Of a stretch of 31,059 bases of DNA, positions 14,951 to 23,001 are shown in pieces (within the stretch, counting starts at the first letter, position 1; each line of letters starts with the position of its first letter). Location: contig DAOURR010000024.1 in the NCBI GenBank assembly GCA_030627625.1, forward strand, positions 1 through 31,059. The letters are read 5' to 3'. Made by a program: the position numbers and the translations under genes. The notes under the pieces were generated by a model that saw only the letters and a program-made list of their open reading frames with translations, was not told where the DNA came from and searched no databases. The stretch is from UBA3103 sp002365855. GTDB lineage: Bacteria; Bacillota; Desulfotomaculia; Desulfotomaculales; Pelotomaculaceae.

Positions 14951-15028
14951 ATGCAAAAATGGTTCTACAAAATACTCCATATTACCTTCTTTATTTTATT
15001 CAGTTATTTTGTTGTCTGTATAAGATAG
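14951..15028 (+). CDS. candidate 25-residue membrane peptide
   Basis: A good ribosome binding site, AAAGGTGG, stands five bases before ATG 14951. The peptide is MQKWFYKILHITFFILFSYF followed by VVCIR and TAG: a short basic N-terminus, a hydrophobic run from residue 8 to 24 long enough to span the membrane, and a terminal Arg. One cysteine lies near the C-terminus. The same bases also lie in an 84-codon frame, but that product has no protein-like pattern and no ribosome binding site. Placement upstream of, and divergent from, the histidine kinase suggests a membrane partner or signal peptide; this is inference. No family is recognised. Confidence 0.4.
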   Translation: MQKWFYKILHITFFILFSYFVVCIR

Positions 15029-15179
15029 AAGAATCGTCCTTTATATACCCCCAAAATAACCATTATATTTTGCCATTAGCAGTAGGTTGTTCACTTCATG
15101 CTTATCCGTTAACTATGTATAAAATTTAAATTGCCGGGCCAAGCTAAATAATGCCTTAATATGGAAAGGGCGGTATGCT

Positions 15180-16883
15180 ATGGATATATTAAGACAGAAA
15201 AGGTTGGTCCAACTTTTTTTATTTTTCTGGGTATTTATTTTGGGCCTGATTGCACAGCTCTGGTTGATTCAAATAAAAGACGGATACCTTTACACCTGCT
15301 TGGCCCTGGAGCAGGGCAGCCGTTGGGTTGCTTTGGAGGATGCCACAAGGGGCAAAATACTTGACCGCAATTTAATCCCGCTTACAGGGGAAAAGTGGGA
15401 AGACAGAATCATTGTATTTCCTATGGCAGTCGATGACAAGCTTGAAGTTTCCCTGGACTTGGCAGAGATACTGGGTGCTGAATATACCACCATTGAACGA
15501 TACATGGAGGGGGGCGCCTGTTATCTTCCATATAACATTACACCTGAACAATCCAAAGCTATTCGGAGAATGGGTTGGAAAGGCGTGATGGTATTGCCTG
15601 TGCAATTTCGTTTCGGTGAGCGGACGCTTGCGTCCCATACGGTAGGTCATCTAGGTAAGATTTCTTCCCGCGAGGAATATCTCGACCTGATAGGACAGGG
15701 CAAAAAGGTCTATCATTACAGTGATCTGGTAGGTAAAACAGGGTTGGAAAAATATTACGAGCAGGATCTGAAAGGTTCCAGGCCGCAGCGGGCAGTCAGG
15801 GTCTTTACAGACGCGAGAGGCGAGTTACTGGGGGGGCCTGGATTTGAAGTGGAGGATCAGGTGGAAGACAAAGAGCGTCGGGACCTGGTTCTCACCATTG
15901 ATTCACGTATTCAGCAAATTGTTGAGGATGTTATGGAACGGAGGGTTGCTAAAGGTGCTGTGGTGGTTATGGAAGCCGGCTCGGGAGACATTCTAGCCCT
16001 TGCGAGCCGTCCAGGTTTTAATCCGGCTCACCTTGAACAAAACCTTGGCGCAGTTGTGGAAGAGAGTTTTTTTGACCGTTGTACCGCGCTTTACCAGCCC
16101 GGCTCTATTTTCAAAATTGTGGTTGCCGCGGCAGCTCTTGAAGAAGGCGCAGTGGATTTTGACAGCCGGTTTACCTGCTATGGTGAAAAGGAAAATTTAA
16201 TTCGCTGCTGGAAGGATGGAGGCCACGGTGACATTGATTTTTTACACGCTTTCACCGATTCCTGCAATCCTGCCTTTGCCAGATTAGGATTAAACTTAGG
16301 TGCGTCAAAACTCATTGAATACGCCGGGAGGCTGGGATTGAACAACCAGTCAATCACCGGCTACCAGTTACCGTTTGACCGGCGCCAGGATCTTGACCTT
16401 ATCGGGGCGCCCTACAACCTGGTGAACAGCAGTATTGGCCAGGGGCCGGTGCTGGTTACGCCCGTTCAAATCGCGTCCATGATAAACGCAATTATCTCAG
16501 ACGGACGTTACCGGGAACCTCGCCTTGTCAAGCAAATTAACAAAAATGGTGGGAGTGTGGCAAGGGAATTTCCAGCGGACACCGGCAGGGAGGCTATATC
16601 ACCTGACACTGCCGGAAAACTGCGCCGCCTCATGGAATTGGCGGTGGACGAGGGCACCGGAAGAGAGGCCATGGTTACTGTTTTCGGGGGCAGCGCCGGC
16701 AAGACAGGGTCAGCACAGGTAGGTAACGAGAAAGGCCAAGTAAACGCGTGGTTTGCAGGCTATGCCCCCCGGGACAACCCTTGCTTCGTCATAACGGTTT
16801 TGGTAGAGGACGGGCGCAGCGGGAGCGAATCAGCGGCCCCTGTCTTCCGGGATATTACGGAGCAAATATTGCGTATTGAATAA
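15180..16883 (+). CDS. class B penicillin-binding protein (PBP2/SpoVD-like transpeptidase)
   Basis: Predicted 567-residue peptidoglycan transpeptidase with one N-terminal transmembrane anchor (~10-31) and the rest outside the membrane. ATG 15180 follows AAAGGGCGG. After the anchor comes the class B signature ATRGKILDRN (~55-64), a dimerisation/pedestal region with VGKTGLEKYYEQDLKGS, and the transpeptidase domain. Catalytic motifs are intact: Ser309-x-x-Lys312 in QPGSIFKIV, Ser361-Cys-Asn363 in TDSCNPAF, and Lys508-Thr-Gly510 in GKTGSAQ. There is no PASTA domain, unlike Bacillus SpoVD and PBP2x. The gene stands alone, without mreCD, rodA or spoVE beside it, so elongation, division or sporulation cannot be decided. 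It is convergent with the selenoprotein gene. Confidence 0.92.
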   Translation: MDILRQKRLVQLFLFFWVFILGLIAQLWLIQIKDGYLYTCLALEQGSRWVALEDATRGKILDRNLIPLTGEKWEDRIIVFPMAVDDKLEVSLDLAEILGAEYTTIERYMEGGACYLPYNITPEQSKAIRRMGWKGVMVLPVQFRFGERTLASHTVGHLGKISSREEYLDLIGQGKKVYHYSDLVGKTGLEKYYEQDLKGSRPQRAVRVFTDARGELLGGPGFEVEDQVEDKERRDLVLTIDSRIQQIVEDVMERRVAKGAVVVMEAGSGDILALASRPGFNPAHLEQNLGAVVEESFFDRCTALYQPGSIFKIVVAAAALEEGAVDFDSRFTCYGEKENLIRCWKDGGHGDIDFLHAFTDSCNPAFARLGLNLGASKLIEYAGRLGLNNQSITGYQLPFDRRQDLDLIGAPYNLVNSSIGQGPVLVTPVQIASMINAIISDGRYREPRLVKQINKNGGSVAREFPADTGREAISPDTAGKLRRLMELAVDEGTGREAMVTVFGGSAGKTGSAQVGNEKGQVNAWFAGYAPRDNPCFVITVLVEDGRSGSESAAPVFRDITEQILRIE

Positions 16884-16932
16884 TTATCGCTATAAATTAA
16901 AAAAGTTCAGCATCTTTTAGTAATTAACACAG

Positions 16933-16954
16933 AGGCCCGCCGGCAAGCGGGCCT
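16933..16954. terminator. GC-rich hairpin between convergent genes
   Basis: Perfect 8-bp stem AGGCCCGC / GCGGGCCT with a 6-base loop, between the stops of the penicillin-binding protein and the selenoprotein gene. No strong T-run on either side. Confidence 0.55.
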
Positions 16955-16958
16955 GCTG

Positions 16959-17192
16959 CTATATGAGCAGTTTCTCCAGTTCGTTGCGGTCGAACCCGAC
17001 CACGACATGGTTTCCAACCGTGATCGTAGGTACGGCCATGCGCCCGGTTTTTTTAAGCATTTCATCCCTGGCCCGATCATCGTCGGCCACGTTTAACTCC
17101 TGGTATTTAACCCCTTTTTGTGAAAGAAACTCCTTCACATGGCTGCAGTGCGGTCAGGTGGGGGTGGTGTAGACAGTTACATCATTGTGCAT
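16959..17192 (-). CDS. glutaredoxin-like selenoprotein (in-frame UGA as Sec13)
   Basis: Predicted 77-residue thioredoxin-fold redox protein. Read from ATG 17192, with GAGGAAC upstream, the frame is continuous to TAG at 16959 except for one TGA at 17156-17154. Translating TGA as selenocysteine gives YTTPTUPHCSHVKEFLSQKG: a UxxC redox motif exactly where glutaredoxins have CPxC, followed by the family's KGVKYQELNV, the cis-proline VPTITVG and GFDRNELEKLL. Length and order match small glutaredoxin-like proteins, a family known to have both Cys and Sec forms in anaerobes. Both sides of the TGA are clearly the same domain, so neither sequence decay nor a real stop explains it. A SECIS-like hairpin follows the TGA. 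It lies 97 bases after rmlC on the same strand. Likely role: thiol-disulfide or selenenyl redox exchange; partner unknown. Conventional gene calling leaves it out. Confidence 0.9.
17119..17139 (-). promoter_or_regulatory. candidate bacterial SECIS hairpin
   Basis: In the mRNA, UGUGAAGG pairs with CUUUCACA (8 bp, one G-U) around the loop AGUUU; a ninth A-U pair would leave loop GUU. The loop begins 22-23 bases after the UGA and carries a G in its first two positions. That matches the geometry described for bacterial SECIS elements, which sit inside the coding region just after the UGA and are bound by SelB. Confidence 0.7.
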
Positions 17193-17289
17193 GTTTGTTC
17201 CTCCAATGATTTTTCCTTATTATCGGCATACCGGGTATGAAAATATACTAATTTCCCCTGAAACTCTAACTGGTCTGCCTGATACACTG

Positions 17290-17745
17290 TTACCTGTTTT
17301 TAGTTGACCAATCAAAACCAATGGCCGGATCATCCCATGCAAGTCGCTTTTCATCCGGGTTGTCCCTGTTGTAAGACTTGGTAGTAAAATAGATAATTAC
17401 CGCCGGCTCATTACCAAGCACCCGGTAACCATGGGCCACCATATTGGGGATTACAAGCAAAATCGGGTTGTCTTCGCCCATATAGAATATATTGGTTTCT
17501 CCTCTGGTTGGTGAATCCTTACGAAGATCGTGCAGAACCACCTGGGCGTATCCTACCGGAAAAAACCACAAGTCATCCTGGTGTTCATGGTAGTGAAAAG
17601 CTTTAACAACACCGGGGTAGGTCTTGGACATAGACGCCTGTCCAAAATGGGATAAAAGTTTATCATCGTCACGTAAAATTTCCGTAAAAAATCCGCGGTC
17701 GTCACAGTGCCTGATAAGTCTCTTTACCTGAACCCCTTCGATCAT
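17290..17745 (-). CDS. rmlC: dTDP-4-dehydrorhamnose 3,5-epimerase-like cupin
   Basis: Predicted 151-residue cupin, the third enzyme of dTDP-L-rhamnose synthesis. ATG 17745 follows AAAAGGAGTG. RmlC-like stretches: DDRGFFTEILR, KAFHYHEHQDDLWFFPVG (equivalent of RGLHYQ with the active His), DLRKDSPTRGE, LLVIPNMVAHGYRVLG and the end LAWDDPAIGFDW. It is ~30 residues shorter than classic RmlC, and RGLHYQ has become KAFHYH, so it belongs to a divergent short branch that could act on another 4-keto sugar. The neighbouring rmlD, with its stop 16 bases upstream of this start, and the presence of rmlA and rmlB in the window favour the rhamnose role. Confidence 0.78.
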   Translation of the reverse strand: MIEGVQVKRLIRHCDDRGFFTEILRDDDKLLSHFGQASMSKTYPGVVKAFHYHEHQDDLWFFPVGYAQVVLHDLRKDSPTRGETNIFYMGEDNPILLVIPNMVAHGYRVLGNEPAVIIYFTTKSYNRDNPDEKRLAWDDPAIGFDWSTKNR

Positions 17746-17761
17746 TCAAAATACACTCCTT

Positions 17762-18619
17762 TTACTCATTTACCTTTTCATTTGACAAATACTCTTGTAA
17801 TGCTTCCTCCCAGGGCCGTAAATCAGACAATCCTTCAAGCCTGATACAAAAGTGATCCAGTACAGAATATGCCGGACGAGGGGCTGAGCGTTTTAGCCGG
17901 GAGGTGGAAATGGGGCTAATCTTAACCTTATCAAGACCGGCCGCCTCGAAAATTGCCCGGGCAAACTGAAACCAGGAGCAATAGCCGGTGTTACTGGCGT
18001 GGTAAATGCCGTACAAGTCGGTAGGGAGCAAATCTATAATAAATTTGGCCAGGTCCTCTGCGTATGTCGGGGAACCCATCTGGTCATCGACCACGGCCAA
18101 CTCTGTTTTTTCCCGGGCCATCCTCAGCATAGTTTTTACAAAGTTTGTACCGTATTTTCCATATAACCAGGAAGTTCGCACAATAAAATATTTATTCAAT
18201 AAACCTGATACATACAATTCGCCGGCCAGTTTGGACTTCCCGTAAACATTAATTGGATTGGTCGGATCGAATTCCGTATATGGTCGCTGAGATTTGCCGT
18301 CAAAGACGTAGTCGGTACTGATATAAACCATTTTAGCCCCGGTCTTGGCGACCGCTGCCGCTATGTTCCGGCTCCCCATGGCGTTTACCCGGTACGCATT
18401 TTCCGGGTCAAGCTCGCAACCGTCCACATTTGTATTTGCCGCGGTATGTATCACCACGTCCGGGGCACTACCTACGATCAGTTGGTGTACCGGAGCCGGC
18501 TGAGTTATATCCAGTTCCGCGTGTCCAAGAGATATAGCTTCATGATTTCCCATACTGTAAAATACACTTTCCAGATAACGCCCTAACTGTCCCCGTGCAC
18601 CGGTTATCAGTACCTTCAC
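17762..18619 (-). CDS. rmlD: dTDP-4-dehydrorhamnose reductase
   Basis: Predicted 285-residue cytoplasmic NAD(P)H-dependent reductase for the last step of dTDP-L-rhamnose synthesis. GTG 18619 follows GGGAGGTTGCT, an excellent site. The N-terminus KVLITGARGQLGRYL has the glycine-rich cofactor loop TGxxGQLG. VIHTAANTNVDGCE, the YISTDYVFDG strand and the catalytic Tyr-x-x-x-Lys in NVYGKSKLAGE follow; then VRTSWLYGKYGTNFVKTML and the substrate side TGYCSWFQFARAIFEAAG. Length and motif order are those of RmlD. It is the first gene of the minus-strand rmlD-rmlC pair, diverging from the polysaccharide genes that begin at 18812. Confidence 0.95.
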   Translation of the reverse strand: MKVLITGARGQLGRYLESVFYSMGNHEAISLGHAELDITQPAPVHQLIVGSAPDVVIHTAANTNVDGCELDPENAYRVNAMGSRNIAAAVAKTGAKMVYISTDYVFDGKSQRPYTEFDPTNPINVYGKSKLAGELYVSGLLNKYFIVRTSWLYGKYGTNFVKTMLRMAREKTELAVVDDQMGSPTYAEDLAKFIIDLLPTDLYGIYHASNTGYCSWFQFARAIFEAAGLDKVKISPISTSRLKRSAPRPAYSVLDHFCIRLEGLSDLRPWEEALQEYLSNEKVNE

Positions 18620-18811
18620 AGCAACCTCCCGCCTTTGGTCAGTATACTCATACCATATACAATATGAAAATGTGAATAATATAGTTACCTCTTGCTAATT
18701 TATTAAATCTTTTGTATCAGTAACCATTTCATTTATTATTCCATATCATGCAATAAATGTAATATTGGTGGTATAAGGTGTTCTGACTACGATTGAAAAG
18801 AGGCTGGAGCA

Positions 18812-20239
18812 GTGACGAACGAGGCTAAGCCGGTTTTAATAATTGGGGCCGGGGTAGCGGGAGGAATAGTGGCGGAGGTTTTAAGTAAAAGTCAAAATAG
18901 TGATTTCAAGCCAGTTGGTTTTGTAGACGATGACGTGAAAATACAGGGGCAGATTCTGCACGGTTTACCGGTTTTGGGAACCAGGGAGCACATTTTTACT
19001 CTGGTCAACCGTCACGATATTAAAGAAATTATCATTGCGATACCTTCTGCGTCAGGGCAAGTTGTCAGCGAAATCGTAGAAATTTGTCATAAGAGTAAGG
19101 CGCGACTAAAAATATTGCCTGGTTTTTATGACCTTATCACCGGAAGGATTAAAACCAAAAGTATAAGAGATATTGAGGTCGATGACCTGCTTGGCCGGGA
19201 TCCTGTATCCCTGGATGTAGAACAAATAGCCGGGTATCTGACAAACCAGGAGGTGCTGGTAACAGGGGCAGGGGGATCCATTGGCTCCGAACTGAGCCGC
19301 CAGGTTGCAAAATTCTCCCCTGAAAAATTGATCTTACTCGGGAGGGGAGAAAACAGCATTTATGAAATTGAGCTTGAGTTAAGGGAAAATTTTCCCAACC
19401 TGGAACTAAAGTCAGAAATCGGTGATGTCAAAGATCAGGCGCGCATGAAACAAATATTTGGAAAATACAGGCCAAAAGTGGTATTCCACGCTGCAGCCCA
19501 TAAGCATGTTCCTTTCATGGAACGGTGTCCGGGTGAGGCAATGAAAAACAATATCATGGGGACCAAAAATATAGCCGAATCTGCATATCGTAGCGGTACT
19601 AGTATTTTTGTCCTGATCTCAACGGATAAAGCCGTAAATCCTACCAGTTTCATGGGCGCCACAAAGCGCGTGGCAGAAATGGTTATTCAGAGTATGAATA
19701 TCAGGGGAGGAACACGTTTTGTAGCCGTTCGTTTTGGTAATGTTTTGGGTAGCCGCGGAAGTGTAATCCCTTTATTCAAGAGGCAAATTGCCCGGGGCGG
19801 CCCCTTAACCATAACTCACCCGGATATGGTGCGTTATTTTATGACTACGGTCGAGGCGGCGCAGCTGGTTATTCAGACGGGCGCCCAGGCCAGGGGCGGA
19901 GAAATTTTTATATTGGATATGGGACAGCCGGTAAAGATTCTTGACCTGGCAAAAAAATTAATAAAGCTTTCAGGGTTTGATCCTGAAACAGAGATACCAA
20001 TCCGGTTTACCGGGATACGTCCGGGTGAAAAGTTGGTTGAGCGGCTTGAAGGGGACGGTGAGGGAATCATACCAACCAGACACAAACGTATTTTTGCTGT
20101 GCCTGAATCCAGTCAGGACTTTAGCCTCTTGGAAGACGTTCTAAATACAATGGAAAGTGAAAATTTTTTATTTCTGGAGCATCAAGTAATTACCCTATTG
20201 CAAAAAGTGTTACCAGGTTTTAAAAATAATCTGACTTAG
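18812..20239 (+). CDS. FlaA1/CapD-type nucleotide-sugar dehydratase lacking membrane domain
   Basis: Predicted 475-residue protein from GTG 18812 with GGCTGGAG just before it. Residues ~5-125 are the Rossmann-like CoA-binding-type domain (KPVLIIGAGVAGGIVAEVL ... GFVDDD). Residues ~140-440 are the extended SDR domain with VLVTGAGGSIGSELSRQ, HAAAHKHVPFMER, ISTDKAVNPTSFMGATKR and VRFGNVLGSRGSVIPLF. The catalytic Tyr-x-x-x-Lys is replaced by Met-x-x-x-Lys (MGATK), as is normal in the WbpM/PglF/FlaA1 class of UDP-GlcNAc 4,6-dehydratases. Most two-domain members carry four N-terminal transmembrane helices; here they are absent and the protein begins at the first Rossmann domain, so it should be soluble. 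Product is probably a UDP-4-keto-6-deoxy sugar for the surface polymer. Confidence 0.88.
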   Translation: MTNEAKPVLIIGAGVAGGIVAEVLSKSQNSDFKPVGFVDDDVKIQGQILHGLPVLGTREHIFTLVNRHDIKEIIIAIPSASGQVVSEIVEICHKSKARLKILPGFYDLITGRIKTKSIRDIEVDDLLGRDPVSLDVEQIAGYLTNQEVLVTGAGGSIGSELSRQVAKFSPEKLILLGRGENSIYEIELELRENFPNLELKSEIGDVKDQARMKQIFGKYRPKVVFHAAAHKHVPFMERCPGEAMKNNIMGTKNIAESAYRSGTSIFVLISTDKAVNPTSFMGATKRVAEMVIQSMNIRGGTRFVAVRFGNVLGSRGSVIPLFKRQIARGGPLTITHPDMVRYFMTTVEAAQLVIQTGAQARGGEIFILDMGQPVKILDLAKKLIKLSGFDPETEIPIRFTGIRPGEKLVERLEGDGEGIIPTRHKRIFAVPESSQDFSLLEDVLNTMESENFLFLEHQVITLLQKVLPGFKNNLT

Positions 20240-20255
20240 GACGGTGTCTTCTTAT

Positions 20256-21602
20256 ATGGCAATATACAATGAGCGAGAAGAACATCTTATAAATGTTTTA
20301 AAAGAAAAGATTTCTAACCAGTCGGCAAAGGTTGCGGTAATCGGTCTCGGCTATGTGGGACTGCCGCTGGCGGTTGAACAGGCCAAAATAGGGTTTTCAG
20401 TAATGGGGGTAGACAAGGATTTAAATAAAGTAGAACAGATAAAAAAAGGGAAGAGCTATATCGGTGATGTTAATGAAGATGTTCTTCGAGCTCTTGTGAA
20501 AAGTGGGAAATTGAGCGCATATGATCATTTTGACCGGCTTAAAGAAGCTGATATCATTATTATTTGTGTTCCGACTCCCTTAAAATCAGCAAGAGAGCCG
20601 GACCTTTCTTTTGTTATATCGGCTACCAGGGAAGTAGCCGGTCAGTTAAGAACGGGTCAATTAATTAGCCTGGAAAGCACTACTTTCCCGGGAACAACCC
20701 GGGAAGTGATCCTGCCGATCCTGAAGTCTACCAATCTGGTCGTGGGCAGGGATTTCTTTTTGGTGTTTTCCCCGGAAAGGGTAGACCCCGGTAACAAGCA
20801 TTTCACCACCGGGGATATCTCTAAAGTTGTCGGAGGGGTTACGGAAATGTGCAGGGAAGCGGCCTGCACATTTTATAGCCAGAGTTTTAAAGATGTGGTG
20901 CCGGTTTCTTCTCCAGGCGCCGCGGAAATGACTAAAATTTTTGAAAACACCTACCGTTCGGTTAACATTGCCATGGTTAATGAATTCATGATCCTCTGTG
21001 ACCGGATGGGCCTTGATATATGGGAGGTCGTGGACGCCGCAGGCACCAAGCCCTTTGGCATTCAAACCTTTTACCCCGGACCGGGGGTGGGTGGGCACTG
21101 TATACCCGTTGACCCCTTTTACCTTGCCTGGAAGGCAAAAGATTATAATTTTTGCACCCGTTTTATCGACCTTGCCGGAGAAATAAACATGCAGGCGTCA
21201 GAATATGTGGTTCAAAAATTAATCACCTTACTTAATAAGCACAAGAAATGTCTGAACGGGTCGAGGATTTTTGTTCTTGGTGTCGCTTACAAAAAAGACA
21301 TTGACGATATCAGGGAGTCCCCGGCTCTAAAAATTATAGACTCTCTTCATAAAAACCATGCTGAGGTTATATATCACGACCCTTATGTGTCAAGCATTGA
21401 ACTTTTCAGTGGTAATGAAAGATGCATGCAAAGTGTGAGCCTTACAGAGAAAGAACTGGCCGGCGCAGATTGTGTTTTAATTGCAACTGACCATACCTGC
21501 GTTAACTATCAGTGGGTTGCCGACCATGCCCAACTTATTTTGGACTCGCGCAATGCAACAAAAAATGTTCAAAGGGGGGAAGAGAAAATAATAAAAATTT
21601 AA
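20256..21602 (+). CDS. nucleotide sugar dehydrogenase (WbpA/TuaD-type, UDP-GlcNAc/UDP-Glc 6-dehydrogenase)
   Basis: Predicted 448-residue NAD+-dependent enzyme that oxidises C6 of a UDP-sugar to the uronate. ATG 20256 is used; an in-frame GTG at 20244, close to AGGAC, is a second possibility. After an N-terminal helix comes KVAVIGLGYVGLPLAVEQA (NAD-binding), IICVPTPL, SLESTTFPGTT, FSPERVDPG, the middle-domain KIFENTYRSVNIAMVNE, and the catalytic Cys in GVGGHCIPVDPFYL. The C-terminal domain has VLGVAYKKDIDDIRESPALKI. The pattern is closest to WbpA-like UDP-N-acetylglucosamine 6-dehydrogenases, but the substrate cannot be settled by eye. Only 16 bases separate it from the dehydratase gene, so both probably feed one polymer. 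Confidence 0.9.
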   Translation: MAIYNEREEHLINVLKEKISNQSAKVAVIGLGYVGLPLAVEQAKIGFSVMGVDKDLNKVEQIKKGKSYIGDVNEDVLRALVKSGKLSAYDHFDRLKEADIIIICVPTPLKSAREPDLSFVISATREVAGQLRTGQLISLESTTFPGTTREVILPILKSTNLVVGRDFFLVFSPERVDPGNKHFTTGDISKVVGGVTEMCREAACTFYSQSFKDVVPVSSPGAAEMTKIFENTYRSVNIAMVNEFMILCDRMGLDIWEVVDAAGTKPFGIQTFYPGPGVGGHCIPVDPFYLAWKAKDYNFCTRFIDLAGEINMQASEYVVQKLITLLNKHKKCLNGSRIFVLGVAYKKDIDDIRESPALKIIDSLHKNHAEVIYHDPYVSSIELFSGNERCMQSVSLTEKELAGADCVLIATDHTCVNYQWVADHAQLILDSRNATKNVQRGEEKIIKI

Positions 21603-21632
21603 AAAATTAATTGTTAGGAGGGTGACTAATAA

Positions 21633-22955
21633 ATTATTAAATCTTTGCTTATGTATTTAATACCGGTTGGGATTATAGCTGGCTGTTTGGCCAACGAACA
21701 TATGCTAATGATACCTCTTGTTTTAATATTCAGTATCATTATTTTATTTCTAGCCGGAGCACACCGTGTTCCGCCAACAGACAGAAGGTTTTTATATATA
21801 TTGGCGCTGGGGGCGCTATTAATCAGATTACTCTTTATTGTAGTAACTAATACATTTAATTCATCCTTTGTAGAGTATGTTAGAGCTTCAGATGCGCTTT
21901 ATTATGAGTATATGGGCAAATTGATCTCAAATACCTGGCATGAAGGCAAATCCATTGTAATAAATAAAAGCAACTTCGGCTATCTGTACTGGAATGGCTT
22001 AATTTACTATCTTGCTGGATTTAAGCCGGATCTGGTCCGTGTATTAAATAGCATTACGGCTGTTTGTATAGGGTTTAACCTGTATTTTATAACTCTGAAA
22101 CTAAGCGGGTCGAAGGCAGCAAAAATTAGCTTTGTTCTCGCTTCTTATTTTCCGTCAGCCATTCTGTGGTCCTCTCTAAATTTAAAAGATAGTATTATTA
22201 TTTTTTTAATAACATTAATAGTCAAATATAACCTTGAGCTGATGGAAAAGTTTAAGCTGGAAAAAGTATTGTTTATGTCCCTGCCGTTGATGGCTCTAGT
22301 TTCACTACGGTTTTATGCCGGAATATTGCTCGCTATCTGTATTGCTGTTTCATATATTTTTACTGCTACTAAATTTCTTTGGTGGCAAAGGATTTCTTAT
22401 ACTTTGGTTATTGTCCTGATAGCTGGATTTGCTTTACAGCAAATGGGGTACGGTTTTATGGGATCGGAATATGTTTTCAGCCAGAGTTTTGAGACCATAG
22501 GAGAGCAGCACCAAAAAGGCACCTATGGTAGGGCTGCTTTTGCTGAAGAAGTTGCTTTTGATTCCTATGCCTCTGCTTTAAAATATTTACCCATCGGATT
22601 GTTCTACTATCTTTTTGCGCCTTTGCCATGGCAATCCATTGGTCCCATACGTATCATTTCATTGCCTGAGATGGTATTGTTGTACTTCTTATATTTCTAC
22701 TTTATAACAGGCCTCAGACATCTCTGGCAGGCACAGCGAAGCGCTTGTTTATTCTTGCTGTTTGTCATTGTTGCCTTCAGTTTGATTTACAGCCTCGGCT
22801 CTTCCAATATTGGTGGTCTTTTTCGCGTTCGCCTGCAGGTAATAATGATAGCCTTTGTCTTAATCAGTGAAGGTATGCAGAGGAGTTGGGTCTTGGATAG
22901 AATATTCGGTCGCATGTCAAAAAGAAGATTTTCTTCCAGACAAGTAATTTCTTGA
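21633..22955 (+). CDS. multi-TM GT-C-like membrane protein, probable AUU start
   Basis: Predicted 440-residue integral membrane protein with ~10-11 hydrophobic segments. A near-perfect ribosome binding site (AGGAGGGTGA, 21616-21625) precedes an ATT at 21633 by seven bases; the nearest ATG (21651) and TTG (21645) are 19-25 bases off, so a rare AUU start is the best reading. After two helices comes a loop with ASDALYYEYMGKLI, an acidic pattern like the first loop of GT-C glycosyltransferases, and later SSLNLKDSIIIFLI. A large loop (~285-315) precedes the last helices. This suggests a polymerase- or mannosyltransferase-like enzyme using lipid-linked sugars, but no family is recognised with certainty. 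It follows the dehydrogenase by 30 bases and ends at a strong terminator. Confidence 0.7.
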   Translation: MIKSLLMYLIPVGIIAGCLANEHMLMIPLVLIFSIIILFLAGAHRVPPTDRRFLYILALGALLIRLLFIVVTNTFNSSFVEYVRASDALYYEYMGKLISNTWHEGKSIVINKSNFGYLYWNGLIYYLAGFKPDLVRVLNSITAVCIGFNLYFITLKLSGSKAAKISFVLASYFPSAILWSSLNLKDSIIIFLITLIVKYNLELMEKFKLEKVLFMSLPLMALVSLRFYAGILLAICIAVSYIFTATKFLWWQRISYTLVIVLIAGFALQQMGYGFMGSEYVFSQSFETIGEQHQKGTYGRAAFAEEVAFDSYASALKYLPIGLFYYLFAPLPWQSIGPIRIISLPEMVLLYFLYFYFITGLRHLWQAQRSACLFLLFVIVAFSLIYSLGSSNIGGLFRVRLQVIMIAFVLISEGMQRSWVLDRIFGRMSKRRFSSRQVIS

Positions 22956-22964
22956 AGCTTTTGG

Positions 22965-23001
22965 AACAGGGTATAGGGGGGCGCCCCCCCATACCTGTTT
23001 T
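22965..23001 (+). terminator. strong GC-rich terminator
   Basis: AACAGG and CCTGTT arms continue through TAT/ATA into six G-C pairs (GGGGGG / CCCCCC) with a small bulge, then TTTT. It ends the 18.8-23.0 kb transcript. Confidence 0.85.

Larger units (their letters stand above)
14701..15179. other. 479-bp gap with candidate small peptides
   Basis: No recognised gene. On the plus strand there is a TTGACA at 14752-14757 without a good -10, then short frames with ribosome-binding-like sequences: 24 codons at 14798, 84 codons at 14875 (no site, not protein-like) and 25 codons at 14951 (good site). The stretch ~14905-14950 is purine-rich with short GGUAACGG/GCGAAAGG blocks that look RNA-like, but I do not recognise a known riboswitch. 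Confidence 0.5.

Noticed and set aside
14875..15129. 84-codon plus-strand frame in the gap before the penicillin-binding protein
   Set aside because: No ribosome binding site and an AT-driven composition without protein-like pattern; the 25-codon frame inside it is better supported.
16963..17172. Plus-strand 69-codon open frame
   Set aside because: It is antisense to the selenocysteine glutaredoxin-like gene and has no ribosome binding site or family pattern.
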